Part shown: piece by piece, positions 51,890 through 62,462 of the stretch | How positions within the stretch are numbered: position 1 is the first letter of the stretch | Layout of the letters: each line of letters begins with the position of its first letter | Assembly: GCA_900095095.1 (NCBI GenBank) | Contig: FMBT01000313.1 | Span: forward strand, 372,001 to 436,000 | Origin: Fragilariopsis cylindrus CCMP1102 | Taxonomy: Eukaryota; Bacillariophyta; Bacillariophyceae; Bacillariales; Bacillariaceae | Reading direction: 5' to 3' | Length of the DNA: 64,000 bases | Translations under genes and position numbers: made by a program | The notes under the pieces: generated by a model | Told to the model about the DNA's origin: nothing | The model's input: only the letters and a program-made list of their open reading frames with translations | Databases searched by the model: none

Positions 51890-54218
51890 ATGTCGTATCA
51901 CAATAATATTAGCAGCCGCAATAGTAATGATGACAAAAATGGTTCTCGTCATCGTTATCATTCGTTTTTGGTTTTCATCTCGTCTATGACAACAGCAGTC
52001 GTGCTGTCAGTATTCATACTATCCAATGCGTCGAAAGTAGGCGCATCACGAGGACAACCACAAAAAATACGAACAACACAACCACAACGACGAGTTCGAG
52101 GTAGTAGTAATATAGGATTCGTCAATCAACGACGAAGTACTACAGCAGGAAAAATGAATTCGATACCGGCAGCAGCTGGATTAGATTATCGTTTAGGCGG
52201 CGAAGCTTCTGGAATGCTTCCTGATGATTTATGGTTCCTTACCGACAATGATAATGATAATGATAATAATGAGAACTACAACGATCAAAATCAAAATCGA
52301 AATCAACTAAATCCTAAACATTATCAAAAATCTCCAAAAGAAGATAAGACGACTGGTTTCTTTGGGAAAGAAAACAAAGTAGATGGAACAGCAACAACTG
52401 TAGCAGCAGCAGTAGGCGTCGACGGGGCTAGTAACGGTGCTGACAATGATTCGTCGTCAAACTCCAACAACAACAACAACAACGAACTGGAAACCTCAAA
52501 TGATATTAACAGTGACAACGTTGCTGAAGAAGTAGTTGTCGATCCATCTAGTACTAGTACTAGTACCAGTACAACTACCAATAATGATTTAGTTTGTACC
52601 GCTGTCGAATTACAACAACAAAACCAACAGTCATTATCAGAAGTTGATAATGAAGTAGCAACAACAACAACAACTACCAGTACGACTGTTTTTTTGGTGG
52701 ATGTATCGGTGGCATATCATACCGATAAAGTGACAGAAACAATGATTGAAACCTACCTGAATGTTGTAAATATTCCAGTGGCTTTATGGATTTCAGGTTG
52801 TAAAGAAAAAGCAAAAATGAAGTTGGAATATCAACAACAACAACAAGTACAACAACTTATTGATGCAGATCCATCCGTAAGAAGAAGAAGAAAAAGAAAC
52901 TTGATAGTGCAAATGGAAGAGGGAGGTATAACAGCTAAAACCATAGTGGCGTACAGCGAAGTAGAATCTTGGGAAAATAATGGTACGTTAATTGACAAGT
53001 ATAGATAGTGGTTTCTCTATCTATCTATCTATATTTACGTCGTGTTTCGGCTAAAAACCTTACCTTATCTCCTATCCTTCTTCTTTTCTCCATCTTTCCT
53101 TTTTTAATAAAGGTCCGTGTGGTGACGTCGACAATTCGTCGTTAGCGACGTCGTCATGGACGTCGTCATCAGGTTTTCTGTGTCAACAAAAGTTTACGAG
53201 TCGTGTCCATATCGTATCCATCGATAATAATTCACCGGCAGATGATGATGATGATGACGATGAACTTCGAAATCAAATCATTGATACTTTCAATATGTTC
53301 CTACAGTCGTTAGTGGAAGACCAAGTGGGTATGATCGGTGTTGAACTACTCGATGACGAAATGCGTGTCGTCAACAATGAAGATGATGGAGAAGAAATCG
53401 TTCAACTAGAAATCGACGAAAGTAATAGCAGTAGCAGCAGCAGCAGCAATAGCAATACTAAAAATGATGAAGATTCATTGAAACTTCATCGTACTACCAT
53501 CATTGCGTGTTCGATAACTGCAGTTGGTTTACTAATGTCTATTCTATTGATTGGTTTAATTTTTATATATAAACGACGTCAAAAACGAATTGATCATATT
53601 CCTTATTTTTCGTTTGCCTCAACCCGTCGTCATGTTCCATTTGAAGATGAAATTGGAACTGAAGAAGGAACTGCCTTCGCAGACGATGATGATAATGATA
53701 AGGATCTAACGAAGAATATGATTAACGGTGACGATCTTGATCTTGATAGTGACGATGATGGTGACATACCACCACCGCCGCCGCCGCCTGCTCCTACTGG
53801 GGATTCTGATACTTCCTCTGAAGACTTCACCGACTCTGATGATGACGTTTTCAACGACGAAGATAACAATAATACTTTAGTTTCTTTTGAGGGTGAAAGA
53901 CCTTCCGAGGAAGCATTATTTTTGACAAACGATGCTGAACTGTTCCGACTTAATCATCCCTTCATCGATGAATCTAATAATGACGAACAACAAAAACGAT
54001 TACATGTTTGTAGTGCGGCAACTTGTCAATATTGTGAACAACGGCGACAATTAGGGGTTATCAATCCACCAAAAGCACCGGCAGCATTCATCAGCGTAAC
54101 ACCGATGATGATGGTTCGATCACCCAGTACGATGACTGAACCTAGGATTTTAAGAACTCCCTTGGTAGATGCAGCGTTAAAACGTCAATACGCTCTTGGG
54201 GACTCTATGGATCTTTAG
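51890..54218 (+). CDS. Type I-like membrane protein with C-terminal CSAATCQYC motif (paralogue A)
   Basis: Two exons by hand, 51890-52982 and 53113-54218 (phase 1, WENN-G-PCGDV), 732 aa. The N-terminal segment HSFLVFISSMTTAVVLSVFI is a signal anchor or signal peptide after ~25 residues. A long Asn/Asp/Thr-rich region follows, then a folded part (TTVFLVDVSVAYHTDKVTET then MIETYLNVVNIPVALWISGC). A second hydrophobic helix, TIIACSITAVGLLMSILLIG then LIFIY, is followed by KRRQKR, so the C-terminal ~230 residues should be cytosolic. They include Asp-rich and Pro7 stretches and HVCSAATCQYCEQRRQLGVI near the end, finishing DSMDL. The same layout, intron position and tail motif recur in the gene at 58286-60557. 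I recall related diatom proteins of unknown function; surface or endomembrane location is inference. Confidence 0.75.
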
Positions 54219-54517
54219 GTCAGCTATTACGAGTAGATTGATTCAAAATTGACAACTTTGTTCCTTTCTTTTGGTCTAAAAATAATAATATTAAAACTAA
54301 GATGGAAATAATATAAAACAAAAAAGGGGTTTCTTACTTTATACATTATCGCACACTAGTAGCACTGCGTCTAATTCTGTACAAGAACAATAATAGTATA
54401 GCAAGAATGATTGAATGCTTAAGAAATAATGTTTATCATTTTTATCTATCAAGTTTGAAGTATTATATGTAGTGTGTTATATTAGCCTGTTACTTTATAT
54501 TGTAATGGTAATATAAT
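54219..54517. other. Convergent 3' region
   Basis: 299 bp with 3' UTRs of two converging genes; nothing else seen. Confidence 0.45.
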
Positions 54518-55624
54518 TTAATTCAACCACAATTTTTCACTACCATCAGCTTTCAATTTCTTCCATGAATCATTTGTTTCGGCAATAATCTCCTTTGTTT
54601 GGGCAACATCTAAAAACTTTTCATCATATCCGAATGAATTTAATGGTTTGTCATCAGGTGTTTTGTACCATCTGAACCATTCACGGATTCCGTCCTTAAC
54701 AGCAGCAGGAACATCATCAATATCATTATACTTTTCAGCTAAAGGATCATCAGTTGCGATAGCAACAACCTTCCAATCTAATTCACCATCATCGATCATT
54801 GCTAGTACACCAAGTGCCTTAACTTCCTTAACGGAACCCATAGCCAATGCACTTCCACCAATTTCAACAACATCAATTGGATCATCATCACCGAAACATT
54901 TCATAACAGGATGTTCAGCATTAGGATCCTCCCATGTTTGTGGAAGACAACCTAACAAAAAAATAGATAATAATGGAAAACAATGGAGTTAGTTTTGATG
55001 AGTTTTGATTTTTCTTCTTTTTTCTCGAGATATTTATATGTAGAGGAACAATAATACAATACAAGTACAAAACACCATCATTTTATTTCGCTTTGCTTTC
55101 AGATACAATCCTTTCCGGTTTGTATTCGTTCAGACAAAATTTCATATACGTATGTATGTATGTATGTATGTATTTTTATTTCTTATATACTCGACTTGTG
55201 TTGGGAACGAACGAACTAACTAACATCACACAGAACAAATTTTAATTTTAGAAAACGTACCGTAATTCCAAAAGATTGGTCCATGATAATCCCGAAGTTT
55301 TCCCTTTTTCATATCTTGTGCAATAGGATTATTTTCTTCTTTAGTTGCAACCTCCATCTTAGCTTTTGTCATTTTAGGAATTTCAACAACCATATTGTAT
55401 GTACCTTCCTTGGATCCCTCCAGAGGGATGTCATGCCAAGGTGAGATAGGTTTTCCATCATCGCCGTTGTATTGGAGACGGAATGATTCAGTACCTTCCT
55501 CACCAAGTGTTTCCAGTGGGTAGGCAGTCAATGATGTGAATGCAGGTTTGCTACTAACTGGAGCAAATGCTGATGATGAACCCGCAAGGGCAAAAAGAGT
55601 TAAAACAGAACTTGTGAATTTCAT
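54518..55624 (-). CDS. Soluble inorganic pyrophosphatase, plastid-targeted form
   Basis: Two exons by hand, 55624-55261 and 54951-54518 (phase 1, WNY-G-CLPQTWEDP), 265 aa from ATG 55624. The start reads MKFTSSVLTLFALAGSSSAF then AP: a signal peptide with the diatom plastid motif SSA-FAP. The enzyme part has the family I landmarks: FRLQYNGDDGKPISPWHDIP, ARxK-like MTKAKMEV, KGKLRDY, IFWNYGCLPQTWEDP, and CFGDDDPIDVVEIG, which holds the D-x-D-P-x-D metal-binding signature. It hydrolyses PPi to phosphate and pulls biosynthetic reactions forward in the stroma. The same frame is open 306 bases upstream and contains another ATG at 55822 that would add a Ser/Arg-rich, mitochondrion-like leader. Confidence 0.9.
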
Positions 55625-55822
55625 TTTGATAGGATAATTATTATTACTGTTGATTAGTAATGAGTTATTTTTGTTGTTGTTGTTGTTGTGATAAGAAGAA
55701 ATGAATCTACTTGTACTGGCACTGAAGGGATGAAGTCGAGACGAAAAGGAAAGCAAGAATCTTGACGACGAGGACGACGTTAATATTGATGATGACGATC
55801 GGGAGTACAAGCATGTCGGCAT
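55625..55822 (-). other. In-frame upstream extension of the pyrophosphatase (alternative leader)
   Basis: From ATG 55822 the frame reads MPTCLYSRSSSSILTSSSSS then RFLLSFSSRLHPFSASTSRF, rich in Ser and Arg with no acidic residue, then an Asn run into the plastid signal peptide. That composition fits a mitochondrial presequence. Whether it is translated is unknown. Confidence 0.4.
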
Positions 55823-55930
55823 GTTTTCTTTGCTTAAAATTGGCGGATGTGGCGCCTTTATTCTTGTGAATTCACAACACCCCTTGACACTTGGAACACG
55901 TAGATTTGTACGAAAACACCATGAAATCAT

Positions 55931-56314
55931 AATCCAGATCTTGTTTGTTTGACAAACGTCATAACAAGAACGCTTTCCAACCGCACAAATATTCTTGTCT
56001 TCTCTTTTGGCCTTTTCGTTTGATGAAAAAAGGACTCTTCTAGTCGTCTGTCCTCCTGACTGTAATATTCACGACTGGAAAAGTTATTGATGACGTCAGC
56101 ATATGAGTCATATTAAACGTCTGTCGTCGACAATTCGATTTTACTATTTGAATATTTAAAAGAAACAGATGTACAACAAGTAAACAGGAAAACAAAATTC
56201 TCAAGAATATATAATATGAATAAAAAATAGGATACTTTATTCTCAATTATTAGACGCTCAAATAAGACTAGCGAGAGGAAGGAAACAAGTAAATAAAAAA
56301 TAGTGTTTTCGAAG
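55931..56314. promoter_or_regulatory. Divergent upstream region of pyrophosphatase (-) and DUF1995 gene (+)
   Basis: Both promoters should lie here. A TGACGTCA core (TGATGACGTCAGCA) is present near 56090, the classical CRE/bZIP site; it may be chance. Confidence 0.35.
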
Positions 56315-57516
56315 ATGATGAGATTAGGTTTATCCATGATGTGGCTGCTTTTCAGCAGCAGCCAAGTTGCTGCTTTTTCTACGACGACGACATCGAAAAT
56401 GACGACAAAACCAGCAGTTCGACTGTACGCGGAAGATTCGTCATCCTCATCATCATCAGCGTCAACAACAGAAACAACATCGGAATCAGCGCAACAACCG
56501 CCGAAGATGTATATACCAGTCAGTTTCGATGAAATGATTAAACAGGTATCATCAACAATGGAGGATGCAGTGAAATCAGACAAAAAACGACAAATTATAC
56601 GTATTATGCTTCCAAGATCTCCAGACAACGATCAATTTGGTACGTTTTATGAAACGAATGTAGTTAATCCTGATAAATATGTTGATACTGTTTTAGTACC
56701 ACCAGATGAAACATGGCAGGGTGGAATAATGCAATTATATAGAGCTGCATCATTAGCAACTCAAGAAATTTTACGGTAAGTAGTTCGTAGTATATACGTG
56801 CAATAATAAATAAGATTGCATACCCTACACCATGACGCTTCGTCTCTTGTGTCTCTAATTTCATTTGTATCTTTTCTCGCGATTAAATATGATGATGTAT
56901 GTCACTAACTAATCAATTAATCAATAATGATAGTCGTTACACGAGGAATGCTGCGGGTGGTGTCGTTCCAAGATTACAAGAGGATCGTTCATTTGATGAA
57001 TCTGGTGTTGATGGTGTTGGATTGTGGTTAACACAGGGTACGACAGCATCTGAGGATGTTTCAGTTTTTGTTCAACCTAATCAAGAATCAGTCGATGGTA
57101 TTGAATCTATATCAAAACAAGCTGGTCCGAATCGATTAGTTGCATTAATTAATCCACAATGGCGTATTGTTGATGACGCATTAGATGTTGCTTCAAGAAA
57201 AACTGATAGTGTATTTGGAAAATTTGCATCCTTTTTAGGTGGAAAAGGTAATTCATTACGTCGACTTGAAGAAGAAATGGGTTTTGAAAACGTTTATGTA
57301 TTGGAAGGATATGTATGCCGTGGTGGGAATATACGTTTAATTAAACGTTTCGATACAGATTGGTATGTATTTGCTGAAAATGATGCTGGGACTGATTATA
57401 TTGAAGTTGGTAGTTCGGTACAACGACCAACTTATCAAGAATGCGACGAGATGCTTGAAGATAATGATATTAGTTTCAAATATGCAAGAGATATCGGTTT
57501 AGCACCTAAGCTGTAA
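56315..57516 (+). CDS. DUF1995 family protein, plastid-targeted
   Basis: Two exons by hand, 56315-56775 and 56934-57516 (phase 2, QEIL-R-RYTRN), 347 aa from ATG 56315; the GTG reading four codons earlier is not needed. MMRLGLSMMWLLFSSSQVAA followed by FSTTTT is a signal peptide with an A-F boundary and a Ser/Thr-rich transit region, as in diatom plastid proteins. The body has the DUF1995 pattern: IRIMLPRSPDNDQFGTFYET, LVPPDETWQGGIMQLYRAAS, then VVPRLQEDRSFDESGVDGVG and NRLVALINPQWR. Plant members include LPA3-like factors acting in photosystem assembly and other low-characterised plastid proteins, so a role in thylakoid biogenesis is possible but unproven. Confidence 0.85.
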
Positions 57517-58285
57517 AGCAAAGATAAATATACTATAAATCTTGAATAATGGTAGTTTGTCCTCCTCAACCCACTCCATAATTTTTGAAAGAAAAGGGAT
57601 AAAATAACATAATGGTAGAAATTAATTATTTTGTACAAGTATATGCCTTTGAAACAATATAAGAAAGATCCAATACATACATTTCAAGCGGGTGGACGGT
57701 AGCCATGTAATTCACTGTACTGCTGCATGATCAATTTAAACGACGAGTGGTAAGCCCTCGTCGGTGATCGACTTCGTTACACCTTGTTTCATTGCAACGC
57801 AACGTAACGCGACGCGTACCAGCAAACTAGTTTAGTAGATACTATTCGAACGGGAAATCTACTTGTAGTAGGTACTAAGAACCAATTGGACGAAACAACT
57901 GAATGCTCGCCTATTTATAGTCTTATATAAAATTGAATTATAATAAAATATGGTAGAAATAAATAAATATTTAATTTCTTAATTTAATAATACAAGGGAT
58001 ATTTATTTTATATAATAATAGTGTAGTTATGAACCACAATCGTTCGATAGACATTTTGACAATATTTACATAAAATAATATGTAAATATAAATATATAAA
58101 GTTGATAAGATAGAATAATAATTGTACAACATAGGAAACGATAGAATGGTATAGGATCGAATATTGACATGTATAATAAGTAGGTAGGTATTGAAAAGTG
58201 TACGTCCATGATAGCATTGGTTGTTGCTTCACGTTTGTGTATGTGTATGTGACAGTCCCCCAAAAAATATATACAATATCTTTTA
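57517..58285. other. Convergent 3' region, nothing seen
   Basis: About 770 bp of AT-rich sequence between convergent genes. A (TATGTG)-like short run is near 58238. No gene found. Confidence 0.45.
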
Positions 58286-60557
58286 TTATAGCTCAACAGT
58301 ATCCTCGATGGGATATTCTCTGGAGGCATCAGAAGGGAGTGAACGATTTCGAGTAAGGTCATCGTTCGTCGCACCCGCAGCAGCACCCGTCGAAATGAAA
58401 CTTAAACCAGCTTGTCGATTTCTAGCACATATCTCACATGTTGCGGAAGAACATTGATGAACGTCGGTAGTAATACCTTGTACACCATTCTTGTTGTATA
58501 ATTCCATCTCGTAGTTTCCATCCGACGGTTTACCTTGGCCGGTGTATCCTGTCCAATGTGAAATAACAGAATCACCCTCACCGACAACATGGATGTCACG
58601 AGTAGTGTATTCAGCTTTGGCACTATTGTCATCATCCAAGGTGTCGTCATCTTCCATCTTTAGATGAGAGACTTCATCGTCGTTGTTTCTATTGCGACAA
58701 CGGACAAATAGCAATAGAAGCAAAAGTAATGCCAATAATCCTGCTGCAGCACCAATGAAGGGTCCAGCTTTCGTAGCAGATCTTTGTTCCTGAATTACTG
58801 TTTCGTTGATTGCAGAAATACCGTTACCGGTCGGTACTTCTTCGATCTTAATTTCGGCACCCTGTTGTATGTACCACGTTGAAATGTTATCCATCATGCT
58901 GTAGTAATTCGTCGACGAGCCTTCTATTATCGCTTTTATCGCATCGTAACCAAGACTACCAATGTAATTGATCGATGTGGAGCAAGAAACTTCGACGCAC
59001 ATGCCGTCTTCGGTAACACAAGGAACTTCGTCACCATCATTCTCGTATCCTGAGGAATAGAAGGGGGGGGGGGGGGGTACGTAGATGATGGAAGAGACGA
59101 ATAAAACATTGCATTGTTAGGAATATTACACAATAATTAAATACGATCGTAGTAATCCTACATCGTAGATACACAGTACAGTACCAGTACCAGTACCAGT
59201 ACAATACAGGTATATAAAACTTACCACACACCCAATCACGCATTACAGCTAACTTCGATTCTGATCCCTCCTCAGTTGTTTGGATTTTTCTTCTTTGATC
59301 TTGTGGTGGTGTGCTATGTTCGTTATAGTAATCGGTTGCCATTTGTTGTGCTTCATCGTTACATCCCGCTATAGCTAATACCATTGGTTTACTAACAACG
59401 ACATCCAATCTCAAACCGATATCGTTCAAATCAAAATCTCCATCCTCATCCATATCATCTTTGCTTACATCGGCATCATTTGGTTTGATTTTAAAAGTAA
59501 CATCCAACTTATATTTAGATGTGTCACTTTCAAGAATTGGTGTAGCAACAATACTATTTATTGCAGCAATTGCAGTTGCTTCCAGATCTTTCTCTGTACC
59601 TGCTGCCCACAATACAATAGCAGTCTCGCCATCATCTAGTGTTTCAAACTTTGCTGGGAAAGTTGTACAATAATTCTTTTGACTAATAATATCAGTATTG
59701 GATTGTCCTCCGGCTCGTTGGAGTGCGGTCGGTTCAGATGAAGTAGGTTGAAATGTAGTAGTAGGTTGAAATGTAGTAGTAGGCATAGGAGAATCTGTTG
59801 GTGCTGGTGCGTCAGAAACTGTTGGTTCAACCATGGTGGTTGTAGTAGGTGGTGATGGTGAAGGACCATCGTTGTTGTTGTTATTGTCGTAGTTAGGACC
59901 ATCGTTGTTGTTCCATGATTCATCATCGTCTTCTGTACACCATTCAACGTCTTGACCTTGATATGTTGCTGTTGCAACTGGGGAAGGTGTGGGTGGTGGT
60001 GTTGTTGGTGTAGACGTTACTGGTACTACTGTTGATGAACAACACTTTTTACGTCCATAGACAGCATAATCAATACAATCAGGATTTGGATTACAATTTA
60101 CTTTTTGTGGGTACCGATGACCACCATGATGAGGATTGCCATTATGCTTGTGTCGACATCCTCTCTTTTTATCCTTCTTTCCCTTCTTCGAATTTTTACC
60201 ATTATATCTTTTCCATTTTCCAACAGATCCTCGCAATCCAGTATCGTATTCCGGCTCGTCTTCTCCTTCCGCCGCCGGCTGGTTATTAATTGGTGTGTTC
60301 GGAGGATAATCCATATCTCTCTCTCCACCACTAAATGGAGTGATGGCAGCAGGTTTCGGATAATAATGTTGACGTAAAAAAGATTCGTTCGCTAATCCAT
60401 CTAATAAGTCTAATCGTCTCTCCGACGTGGATGAAGTGGTGGTGGTTACACTTCCACTACTACTCCCTCCTTGAGAACCAGTCACTGCATGTATCAGTGA
60501 GCTACTCATCGTCATGAATATCGCCGCTGTTGCGGATAAGGAATAATAGGATTTCAT
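58286..60557 (-). CDS. Type I membrane protein with C-terminal CSSATCEIC motif (paralogue B)
   Basis: Two exons by hand, 60557-59225 and 59049-58286 (phase 1, DWVC-G-YENDGDEV), 698 aa. Start at ATG 60557: MKSYYSLSATAAIFMTMSSS followed by LIHAVTGS, a clear signal peptide; the frame upstream to 60614 would spoil it. A Lys/His-rich basic stretch (KGKKDKKRGCRHKHNGNPHH), a Cys-containing segment and Pro/Thr-rich repeats (TTTFQPTTTFQPTSSEPT) follow. Then a folded part: FPAKFETLDDGETAIVLWAA, LDVTFKIKPNDADVSKDDMD, and DEDGDFDLNDIGLRLDV, an EF-hand-like loop. The membrane helix is PFIGAAAGLLALLLLLLLFV then RCRNRN, and the cytosolic tail contains VHQCSSATCEICARNRQAGL and ends EDTVEL. Tail motif, topology and intron place match the gene at 51890-54218. 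Function unknown. Confidence 0.75.
59160..59205 (+). repeat. (CAGTAC)n hexamer repeat in the intron
   Basis: ACAGTACAGTACCAGTACCA-like hexamers lie inside the paralogue B intron. Confidence 0.8.
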
Positions 60558-60654
60558 GATTGATGAAGATCTACTGTTTGTGTATCGTTGTGGTCTACAA
60601 AGTAAAAGAAACACGACTTGCTTTGCTTTTCGAGCTTTCTTCTTCGTCGTTTCG

Positions 60655-60690
60655 TTGCTGTGCTATGCTATGCTGTGCTGTGCTGTGAAA
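60655..60690 (-). repeat. (ACAGC)n/(ATAGC)n repeat upstream of paralogue B
   Basis: TGCTG and TGCTA pentamers repeat about seven times, some 100 bp before the start codon. Confidence 0.85.
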
Positions 60691-61679
60691 TCGACTCGAT
60701 TCTTTTAGAGAGCTGCTACTGTATGCTACTATATACTTTCTACGAGAGAGGTAGAGATCACTAATGGTGCCTTGTATGTTACGAGTAATACAGAACAGTT
60801 AGTAGTAGTACGGTTTATTCAATTGATTTGTGCGTAGCTTGGTTGATAAAGAATTGCTTCGTCGACTTTAAAAGAGTAAAAGTTTGAATTGACTTAAAAA
60901 AGTTTGTGAGTGATGTAACGCGTAGCAACTACCTAGTAAGCTTATTCGGATACAAAACGGCTTTTTTTTCGTCGATCCAAATAAAATCCAATCATAGATC
61001 AAAAAATATACGACTAATTGCCGCCCAGGAGACTGAACGCTTAAATGTTATGTGTGTGTTTGATTTATAAACGTTATCTTTTTTAACCGTCAATATTTTT
61101 ACAAGAACAGGAAGATGTGCAACGTACTAATTGATAAAAATTCAAACACTATCGCGCGCAGTGTAGGACCTAATTGAGTCGGGTTTAGTTAGTACAATAT
61201 TGAAACTTAAAAATGCAAGCAAGTCAGCAAGACAAGCAAGGAACATAATAATATTATGTACAGTACTCACAGCAATCTAATCCATTGTCTTCATACTCAC
61301 TTCATGGATGTACTGTATCAATAACTATCCTAGTATTCTCTAGCTCTGTTGTCATCATTCAATGCTATACTGCTAATTTAAAAGAAGTCTTCTTCCTCAT
61401 TGCATTATTATCACAATATCTTATAGCATGTACCACTTTAGTTTGGCATATGTATCTACTCTCATGGTTTTCACCCAATCCTATGCTATGCTTATGATGC
61501 TGGTGGAAAGTTGTTGTAATCAATCTAGTACAGTAGTAGCAGATTTTATTTGTCCGTAAAGAATGATGGAAAATCACCTGGTATATGAAAAGATACCATA
61601 GTCTCATAATACTAGAGGCTGCTACCAAAAGAAAAATTCAAGACAAGTACAATTACAAGTTTTCTCATCTCTAATTAGT

Positions 61680-61781
61680 GGTATAGCTGCTTTGGCAGTG
61701 CTGCACCTTCGTGAGAGCAGTACTCAAGCCATGGGCTGATCGTTTTGGAAGGATTTAAATTAGATATTTATATTACTATTA
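61680..61781 (+). mobile_element. LINE 3'-terminal fragment (5'-truncated copy)
   Basis: From GGTATAGCTGC through CAGTGCTGC.CC, GCCATGGGCTGA.CGTTT and GGATTTAAATTAGATATTTA to the AT-rich tail it matches the reverse complement of 25658-25557 with roughly 15% difference. This is the expected form of a heavily 5'-truncated LINE insertion, or of a SINE sharing the LINE tail. Confidence 0.7.
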
Positions 61782-61825
61782 CTTTTATTGACTAACAATT
61801 GATAAAACCATCTACCTATATATAG

Positions 61826-61829
<4 letters not shown>

Positions 61830-61852
<23 letters not shown>
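61830..61852 (+). repeat. (TA)n microsatellite
   Basis: A pure AT alternating run of about 12 units. Confidence 0.9.
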
Positions 61853-61857
<5 letters not shown>

Positions 61858-62462
61858 CTTCTTTATTCCATTTGTTGCCGAACAATATAGATCATACTTG
61901 TAATTTACAATCCCTGAATAGGAGTACACACGTATACTTGCCTTTGAACTGTTTTTTTAGGCAACCTTTGAATACCTCAAACAGCGTTTCTAAACCAATC
62001 AGAAAGCCCAATCTCATTCCTCTTAATATTCTATCCACTAAAAGACCTTACCAAATCCCTCTGGCTCACTTCAATTATGATGTATTCTTCACTGAGCAAA
62101 CTGCGATCACAAAAGAGGTGTGCCTTCAAGCTGTTTCAATCACATTCATTGTAATCAATGCCATTGGACGTCTTAAATCAGAGGGAAAATCAGATCTAAA
62201 AGACCAATCCTCTTCTAAAGACAAATAGAAAGAAATTACTACATTAATTTAGGTGGATAGTAGCTACGTAGCTAGCTAGTAGGCTAGCTAGTAGTAGCTA
62301 CTAGGTCTATCTATCTAGCTCTACTACTAGTAACTAGTAGTAGAGTCTACACGTGGATCTACGTAACAGAATGCACGTCCGTGAATAAAGAGGGCAACAT
62401 AAATAAATAATGTTGTTTGAAAGATCGCGTTTTCAGCGAAGTTTGAAAGGCCTCTTCGTCCA

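Larger units (their letters stand above)
60691..62462. other. Gene-poor region with decayed repeats
   Basis: It holds a LINE 3'-end copy (61680-61781), a (TA)n run at 61830-61852, an AGCTAG/CTAGTAG-rich self-complementary stretch at 62263-62350, and a 118-codon TTG-started frame at 61872-62228 without a domain. No supported gene. Confidence 0.45.

Noticed and set aside
61872-62228. 118-codon frame
   Set aside because: TTG start, no recognisable domain, in repeat-rich DNA; kept only as a remark.
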